DNA of 64,000 nucleotides from Reticulascus tulasneorum (taxonomy: Eukaryota; Ascomycota; Sordariomycetes; Glomerellales; Reticulascaceae): assembly GCA_001557505.1 (NCBI GenBank), contig LSAX01000005.1, positions 868,001 through 932,000 of the forward strand. The letters are read 5' to 3'. This document shows, piece after piece, positions 58,804 through 64,000 of the stretch; position 1 is the stretch's first letter, and the number at the start of each line of letters is the position of its first letter. The notes below the pieces were generated by a model. It made no database searches, had not been told where the DNA came from, and was given only the letters and a program-made list of their open reading frames with translations. A program made the position numbers and the translations under genes.

Positions 58804-60510
58804 ATGTCGAGAATGGATATCCCAGGTGTGGTGTTTGGTTCGCTCAGCCTCGTCAGCCTCCTTACAACTGTCGAGACTTGCATAAGAGGCTACGATCGAT
58901 TCATTTCTTCAGCTCGGGAAGCGCCGTCAAAATCCAGCAAGTTTGCAATCCACATCAGAATCGAGCAACGAAAGTTCGAACTGTACTGGGAGTATATGGG
59001 GCTCTCTGAAGCGGACTGCCCACTTCTTAGTGAACAGAGTCGCAAAACGCAAGAGCTGATTGTTGACGTCGCGTGCGAGATCAAAGCATTGCTGTCGGAT
59101 GGTCACGTACTCTCCGATCGTTACGGTTTTGAAGGCGTACCAACTAGTGGAACCGGGGATCTCGAGATGGGAGATTTATCTTCGCACCCCATGCCAAATG
59201 CCACAACTATTCTCGGCAGGCTGCGTCAGTCCAACAGCCAGGATTGGTTTGGACCGCGACCAACGCTGACCCGAAGGCAAAGCCTGCGTTGGGTATGGAA
59301 GGATGAGCAGAAGGCCATAGACCTCTTAAGCGAATTGCGTCATTTCAATGAAGAACTCTGGACCTCACTCGCGCCACAACATGAGATCCTTCTGAAGCAA
59401 GGTGAGCCCGCCTGGCTTCTACCTGGACTCAACGATGTTTGGGCCATTCAACGCCTGGCTGGAGCCGGACCTTCAGATTCCGATAATCCCCTCGCGGTAT
59501 GCTCCAGTCTTCGGTCCGCGCGACTTCAAGTTAGTACCATGGAGCGGATTGAAATTCACGAAATGCAGCCAGAGGGCCTGCAATGGAGTACGGGCCACCA
59601 AATCTTGGGCTCCAGCTGCCGAGTGGGATCTCTGAATGGCAAAAATGTGATCGTGGAGTACAAAAAGCTCGCCGCCAGCATTTCCACCAACGATAGGGAC
59701 ATCAGTAAAGAGCGACTTTGTTCTCTTATGACCCTGTTTGCCAGAAAGAACCATCCCATGTTGCGGGTTCTTCGCGGTGTAACCATGTTCACGAATGGAC
59801 TTCATAGCAACGAATTTGGGCTTGTCTTTGAGTGCCCAACACCACTCTCGGGTAATTTCGTGAACTATGTCACTTTAGAACACCTCCTTGCGACAAGGAA
59901 CAACAAGAACGTGCAAGCCCTGGGTCGAAGATACAAGTTGGCCCAAGCACTTGCGAAGTCTATCATGCTCTTGCATGCTTCTGGTTGGTATCACAAAAAC
60001 CTCAAACCCGATGTGATCATGTTCCAGCAGATTGGGAACTCAGAAGTTGACATCACAGAGCCGAGACTCATGGGGTTCGACTTTTCCCGACCAAGCTTGG
60101 AGAGTGAGCCGTCCATCGACAACAGAGAACATTCGCGCTTGGATCTTTATGTTCATCCGCAAAGACAAGGCCAGCATCCGCCACGTTTCCGAGCAGTCCA
60201 CGACTACTACTCACTGGCCATGTGCCTTATCGCAATCATGTGGTGGAGGCCAATCAACTCGGTCGAAAAGAAGTTTAAAGAAGAATACGGGCCAGATGGA
60301 ACAACTCTGCAATGGCAAGAATATATGAAACGCGACACTGAGACTACACTCAAAGCTCTCAGTGGTGAGCTCTATGCGGAAGCCGTTTTGGCATGCTTAA
60401 CCGGACAATTTTCTTCGACTCCCTGGTCTCAGGGCAGTGGTGAGGAGTGGAGCGGCCAGGATGTGTTTTTCACACAGGTGGTAAAGAAGCTTCATATGTG
60501 TCGAGCGTAA
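58804..60510 (+). CDS. HeLo-domain pseudokinase (MLKL-like architecture)
   Basis: Single exon, 568 aa (or 565 from the ATG at 58813, whose product starts MDIPGVVFG like other HeLo proteins). The N-terminus (about 1-240) matches the HeLo/prion-inhibition-and-propagation pattern: a hydrophobic first helix (GVVFGSLSLVSLLTTVETC), then FAIHIRIEQRKFELYWEYMGLSEAD. The C-terminal part (about 260-565) is a kinase fold with degraded catalysis: the VAIK lysine is kept (VEYK, K287), but HRD is HKN (N399 for the catalytic Asp) and DFG is DFS (426-428), and no glycine loop is evident. Family knowledge: HeLo and related four-helix domains permeabilise membranes in fungal incompatibility, and animal MLKL joins such a bundle to a pseudokinase. 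Likely a cell-death executioner controlled by its neighbour; this is inference. Confidence 0.85.
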   Translation: MSRMDIPGVVFGSLSLVSLLTTVETCIRGYDRFISSAREAPSKSSKFAIHIRIEQRKFELYWEYMGLSEADCPLLSEQSRKTQELIVDVACEIKALLSDGHVLSDRYGFEGVPTSGTGDLEMGDLSSHPMPNATTILGRLRQSNSQDWFGPRPTLTRRQSLRWVWKDEQKAIDLLSELRHFNEELWTSLAPQHEILLKQGEPAWLLPGLNDVWAIQRLAGAGPSDSDNPLAVCSSLRSARLQVSTMERIEIHEMQPEGLQWSTGHQILGSSCRVGSLNGKNVIVEYKKLAASISTNDRDISKERLCSLMTLFARKNHPMLRVLRGVTMFTNGLHSNEFGLVFECPTPLSGNFVNYVTLEHLLATRNNKNVQALGRRYKLAQALAKSIMLLHASGWYHKNLKPDVIMFQQIGNSEVDITEPRLMGFDFSRPSLESEPSIDNREHSRLDLYVHPQRQGQHPPRFRAVHDYYSLAMCLIAIMWWRPINSVEKKFKEEYGPDGTTLQWQEYMKRDTETTLKALSGELYAEAVLACLTGQFSSTPWSQGSGEEWSGQDVFFTQVVKKLHMCRA

Positions 60511-60795
60511 TTTTGAGCTTGCATCTTTCATGTTAATTTGGTGTATTAAGGGCCACTTTGACGCTGGCTTTATATAATTAACTCGCATGCCACTCATAAA
60601 GAATTAGTTTAGATCAGCGCACAACTACGTTATTTACTAAAGAACAAGCGCATTGAGATGCCCATCATCATGTTCGTTCTCGTCTTTCTGCTGCGATAAT
60701 TATACCCATTCCTCGCCGCTTGCTGGGTTTTGAGCAATTACCCTCCGCATAAGAAAATTTCGTAGGACACATCAGAGCTAATTTCACAATGCTCT

Positions 60796-61442
60796 GATAA
60801 TCTAACGCCCAAGGCGTATCTCTCACATGCATGGGGCGCGGGCGGTAGACTATGGGGACTTACAGCGGCAAGGACAACGTTTCGACGGCTTCTCCTACGA
60901 AGGATAATGCTGGAACGGACCTTAGCCCTGAACCCGAGGTTTCAAGGACAATACTATAACCCACAGAGCTTTAAACAGCGCTGGGGTGAAGGACCAGGAC
61001 ATATCAAGACCAGGATAGGCCCGCGATGCTTATCACGGCCGCCGATAGATGAAGAAGACGGAACGGAATTAGATGAAGGAGACCATCAGAGGATTGAAGC
61101 TGACGAGTTGGAGGCTATAATAGGATTAGCAGGCTAGGCGAGCAGATGTGACGATGGCGGAACAAGCGTACGGAGCGGAAGTAGCAGGCTATAGGATAGC
61201 GCCCCCGGGGAACTAGAACTTACGAAGGCAGAGGCATTAGAGGCGTGAGTAACGCCTGGGGTATAGTTCTAGTGCTGGGGTCCCGATAAACACAAAGTGG
61301 CGTTGCTAGCTGTCTGGGCGTGGTTCGACCCCCGTTTTCTCTAGCCCGACTGGGGAACAGGCAGACCTAGATTATAGTCATGCTATATAAGATAAACTAT
61401 ATAGCAAATATAAAATAATACTGGAGATAATCTAACGCCCAA
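60796..61442. mobile_element. Candidate short retroelement insertion flanked by 17-bp target-site duplication
   Basis: GATAATCTAACGCCCAA occurs at 60796-60812 and again, perfectly, at 61426-61442. Between them lie 613 bp that are GC-rich on the left, carry a 76-codon ORF (60907-61137) of gag-like look but no firm homology, have a GGTTCGACCCC string (61322-61332) like a pol III B box, and end in an A/T-rich tail (AAATATAAAATAATA). A long perfect direct repeat and A-rich 3' end fit a target-site duplication from LINE/SINE-type insertion. I cannot name the family. Confidence 0.5.
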
Positions 61443-61769
61443 ATCAATGTGGTACCGGTAACCAAGACTACCTCTTGCCGTCCATTTCATGTAATGCTCT
61501 TGTTTCGCAAAGATTAGACCTTTCGGGATCAACTGCTAGAGGGGGAATTAATAGGCCGATTGTTAGAATTAGAGGTGGAAGCAAGTGGGAATGCAGGTGG
61601 AGGGGTGTTTTCTTTGACCAGGCTGTCGCAAAACTTGGAGCAGACAATAAAAACCGCTCAATTCAACAGGTGCTCATTATCATAGGCTATCAACCGGCGG
61701 TAGCTTATACTGTCGAGTGGGTCGTGAAAAACAGTGCGGCTTTATCATCTAGATATCCAAGTACGTACC

Positions 61770-61910
61770 TAGCTATTCGGGGGATGTTTGTAGGTAGAGA
61801 GTTAATGAGTACATCGTAGAATCAAGATATTCAGGTAGCTATTCACGGGAATATTGTTATGAATATATGTAGAATATATGTTATTTAGTAGCTATTCATG
61901 GGAATATTAT
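61770..61910. repeat. Degenerate direct repeats (TAGCTATTC...GGGAATATT)
   Basis: TAGCTATTC followed by a G-rich then AT-rich block starts at 61770, 61836 and 61889. The second and third copies share GGGAATATT; the first is more diverged. Confidence 0.5.
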
Positions 61911-62395
61911 GATGAGTATACCAGTGTGTACCTATATAGCAATGATTATATTCTTTGATAGCTTCTTACACAGCTCCCATTTCAAAAATGAATCTGGCCA
62001 TCTTTTCGTCCCATCAGTTTAAGCGGCATTGTTTTTCGCAACCCATTTTGACTGTGTAGTACAACGACAAGGGGGTCCCTGCGGGTGCATATGTATTGCT
62101 TTTGCCCGCGACCGTCGTACATACACACACGGTACGATGTAACTCGGTAGGTATGGCGAAGGATCAGGTAGGCGCAACTGTGCCCTGCTGTGCCGCAGTC
62201 AGCCATAAGCGAGGCTTTGTGTCATTTAATAGATCGATTGAAGCTTGTGGGGGGTAGGAATCCTTGAGTATAAAGTACAGGATTGCGCCGAGCTGACTTT
62301 TGGGAGTCTGGCTCAACTTTCCCACCAGACCACCGTCGTCGCGTCCACTCAATTGGACCTTTATTCCGTAGACATCCTGCTCCCCCGTCAGAAAG

Positions 62396-63014
62396 ATGGT
62401 CTTCCTCTCCAGCCAGATCGGCTGGGTTCGCTTCGCGCTCCTCTTCCTGCTCAGCAGCGCCGCCATCGCAGAGTGTTGCAAGCCGAAATCGGCCTACACG
62501 ACGCGCGCGTACCACAAGCATATCGTCAACAACTACAAGAACCTTTGGGGCGGGGACTTGAGTCTCCTAGATTCGACCATCTCGCCAAACGTGACCGTCT
62601 TCGCCGATCGCTTCCCCTCCCCAACCGGCTCGGGCAGCTATGTGCTCGACATTCACACGTCGGACGACTTCCTCCAATTTATTCTCCGAGCGCGGACTGG
62701 CTGGGAACAATACCAGTTCATAGTCCAGAAGTGGGTTGGAGATGAGTACTCCGTCGTTCTGCGATGGTCCCTCGACGGCATCATCGGCGAGAATTTCACA
62801 ATTCCAACGTGAGTGCATTATTGGTTCATTTTTGCCTTCCCTGCAAGCTAATACGCAATTCGACAGGACCCTCCAGCCGGGAGACCATGTGACTTATAAC
62901 GGGACTGATTATTTGGAGCTGAACCCCTGCACTGGGTTGATCAAGCAGGTCGATTCTGCGCAAGATCTGCTCAGCTATTTCTACAACTTGGGACTGAACG
63001 GTATCTACTTTTAA
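62396..63014 (+). CDS. Secreted NTF2-like (SnoaL-like) protein
   Basis: Exons 62396-62808 and 62867-63014 with a 58-nt phase-2 intron encode 186 aa. A signal peptide (about 1-25) precedes a cone-fold pattern: an N-terminal helix pair (HKHIVNNYKNLWGGDLSLLDSTISPNVTVF), a central W.QYQFIVQKW...VVLRW strand, and DYLELNPCTGLIKQVDSAQDLLSYF, as in SnoaL/NTF2-like proteins. Such folds act as small-molecule isomerases or cyclases or as binding domains; a secreted fungal version has no clear substrate. Asn-glycosylation sites are present (NVTVF, NGTD). No biosynthetic neighbours suggest a pathway. Confidence 0.82.
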
Positions 63015-63545
63015 TGGCATCAAAATAACTCTATCTGCTAGTATAGTCTAGCACACGGGTTCGAGTATTAGCTTGGGTCTATAATAATACAAAAGTCCAC
63101 GTGCTTTGACTGCAGGCTTTGCCCATTTCCTTGTTGAATTCTAACTGGACATCCCAATGATGATGTTGACTCTTCCGTGAGAAACGAAAGTCGTCTATGT
63201 TCTGCAAGAGTCCTGCGCCGTTCTTAAGCCGTATTCTGAGTGTCAGATTGTCAGGACACGTCTTGAATGAATTTCTACCGTTCACAGAATAAACCGAAAT
63301 ACCAAAGCGCATCGAGGTGTGATGATGACAGTCATATATCTGAAAGCGTGTCATGAACTAAAATTTCCTACAGCCGGTTTGAGTTTGCTCATGCATGAGG
63401 ACAGTAACAGCCATACCAGAGCATGAAGCATAGCATGAGATATGGCACAATATAATACAATAAATAATATGTGCTTTTCACCACCCATCCCTCGCATTGT
63501 AACTCATCCTCTCCTAGTCATGCCAACGCTGCGTCTATGGCCGCG
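63015..63545. other. Convergent intergenic region
   Basis: 3' flanks; an ORF at 63079-63354 has no domain. Confidence 0.4.
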
Positions 63546-64000
63546 CTAGGGAATGCAGAAGTCCACCCAGCTCCCCAAGTAATCTAGTCGGTTGCCCTCA
63601 ACCTCCTGCCTCTTGTAAACCTCCTCAAACTCCTCGAAGCTGAGCTTGCCCCAGCCCTTACGCTCTTCTGCCTCCTTCTCCGCCACGTCCAGCCGCTTCC
63701 ACATCATCAGCGTAAACTGCGGGATGGTGCGGTCCTTTCGTGAGGCGGCTTTACCCTTCTTCTTCATCGCCGACTTGAGAGGTATTCCTGTGGAAGACTC
63801 GGCGTCGTCGGAGGTAGGCGGGGTGGAGATGGAAATGCTGGATGAGGAGAGGGCGTCGCTGTTGGGGCGGAATTGCGGCATGGTTGGATCGCGGTACTCA
63901 TCCTCTGCCTCGTCTTGGACTTCCTCTACATCTGGCTCTACCTTCTCCATGGTAGAGAGAGCTTTGAGTATCTGGTCATCGCTTATCGCATCGTCTACAA
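63546..64000 (-). CDS. Acidic protein, C-terminal part, running off the right edge
   Basis: The minus-strand frame is open from the window edge to the stop at 63546. An in-frame ATG at 63950 would give 134 aa, but the upstream codons (DDAISDDQILKALST) look like coding sequence, so the start is probably outside the window. The visible part is acidic (EPDVEEVQDEAEDEY), then Ser-rich, then has a basic KSAMKKKGK run, and ends with a helical segment (TLMMWKRLDVAEKEAEE, FEEFEEVYKRQEVEGNRLDYLG). Family not recognised. Confidence 0.65.
   Translation of the reverse strand, partial: VDDAISDDQILKALSTMEKVEPDVEEVQDEAEDEYRDPTMPQFRPNSDALSSSSISISTPPTSDDAESSTGIPLKSAMKKKGKAASRKDRTIPQFTLMMWKRLDVAEKEAEERKGWGKLSFEEFEEVYKRQEVEGNRLDYLGSWVDFCIP

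Larger units (their letters stand above)
60511..62395. other. Intergenic, 1.9 kb, with an insertion and degenerate repeats
   Basis: Contains a 613-bp insertion with flanking direct repeats and AT-rich degenerate repeats, annotated separately. The ORF at 61475-61819 (114 codons) has no domain. A promoter with CT-rich leader for the NTF2-like gene lies at the right end. Confidence 0.45.

Noticed and set aside
61322..61332. GGTTCGACCCC as part of a tRNA gene
   Set aside because: No cloverleaf can be built; kept only as a possible SINE-type promoter element in the insertion.

Overview
The window is genomic DNA of a filamentous ascomycete (Pezizomycotina; gene style and families fit Eurotiales or relatives, but I cannot name a species). 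Evidence: monocistronic genes on both strands with short GT-AG introns (about 38-160 nt), and typical fungal families (DUF7730, F-box/ankyrin, HeLo-type cell-death domain, GH18/LysM/CBM18 killer-toxin-like chitinase, heme-thiolate peroxidase, CVNH, GRF zinc finger). I rebuilt exon structures by hand; every spliced model given below is in frame over its full length except the SET/MYND gene, whose last intron is uncertain. No CRISPR, operon, rRNA or convincing tRNA was seen.

Layout. 0.7-10.9 kb: secreted flavoprotein, F-box protein, single-pass membrane protein with cytoplasmic coiled coil, and a chorismate synthase with a Gcn4/CpcA-type TGACTCA box upstream. 11.8-27.3 kb: a block rich in secreted proteins: a three-module Cys-rich protein, a 332-aa secreted protein of unknown function divergent from a 1360-aa killer-toxin-like chitinase, an F-box/ankyrin protein, a multi-LysM protein built by exon duplication, and a small helical secreted protein. 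28.9-34.7 kb: a DUF7730 protein, a secreted HExxH metalloprotease-like protein with an intron inside the zinc motif, and a 632-aa secreted protein with a long hydrophobic segment and Cys-rich C-terminus. 36.2-52.9 kb: a 79-aa protein, a mitochondrial-carrier-like protein, a heme-thiolate peroxidase, a MYND-SET protein, a second DUF7730 protein, a GRF zinc-finger protein ending in a CaaX box, a small helical membrane protein, a secreted or anchored acidic protein, and a secreted cyanovirin-N-like lectin. 54.1-60.5 kb: a protein kinase-ankyrin gene head to head with a HeLo-pseudokinase gene. 60.8-61.4 kb: a 613-bp insertion flanked by a perfect 17-bp direct repeat. 62.4-64 kb: a secreted NTF2-like protein and the 3' part of an acidic protein running off the right edge.

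Two parts stand out as possible systems. First, the divergent kinase-ankyrin / HeLo-pseudokinase pair has the parts list of a RIPK3-MLKL-like (necroptosis-type) cell-death module: an apparently active kinase joined to a recognition-type repeat array, and beside it a membrane-active helical domain fused to a catalytically dead kinase fold. Second, the killer-toxin-like chitinase with a divergent secreted partner and a nearby LysM protein resembles the layout of zymocin-type killer systems. Both functional readings are inference from domain architecture and gene order.
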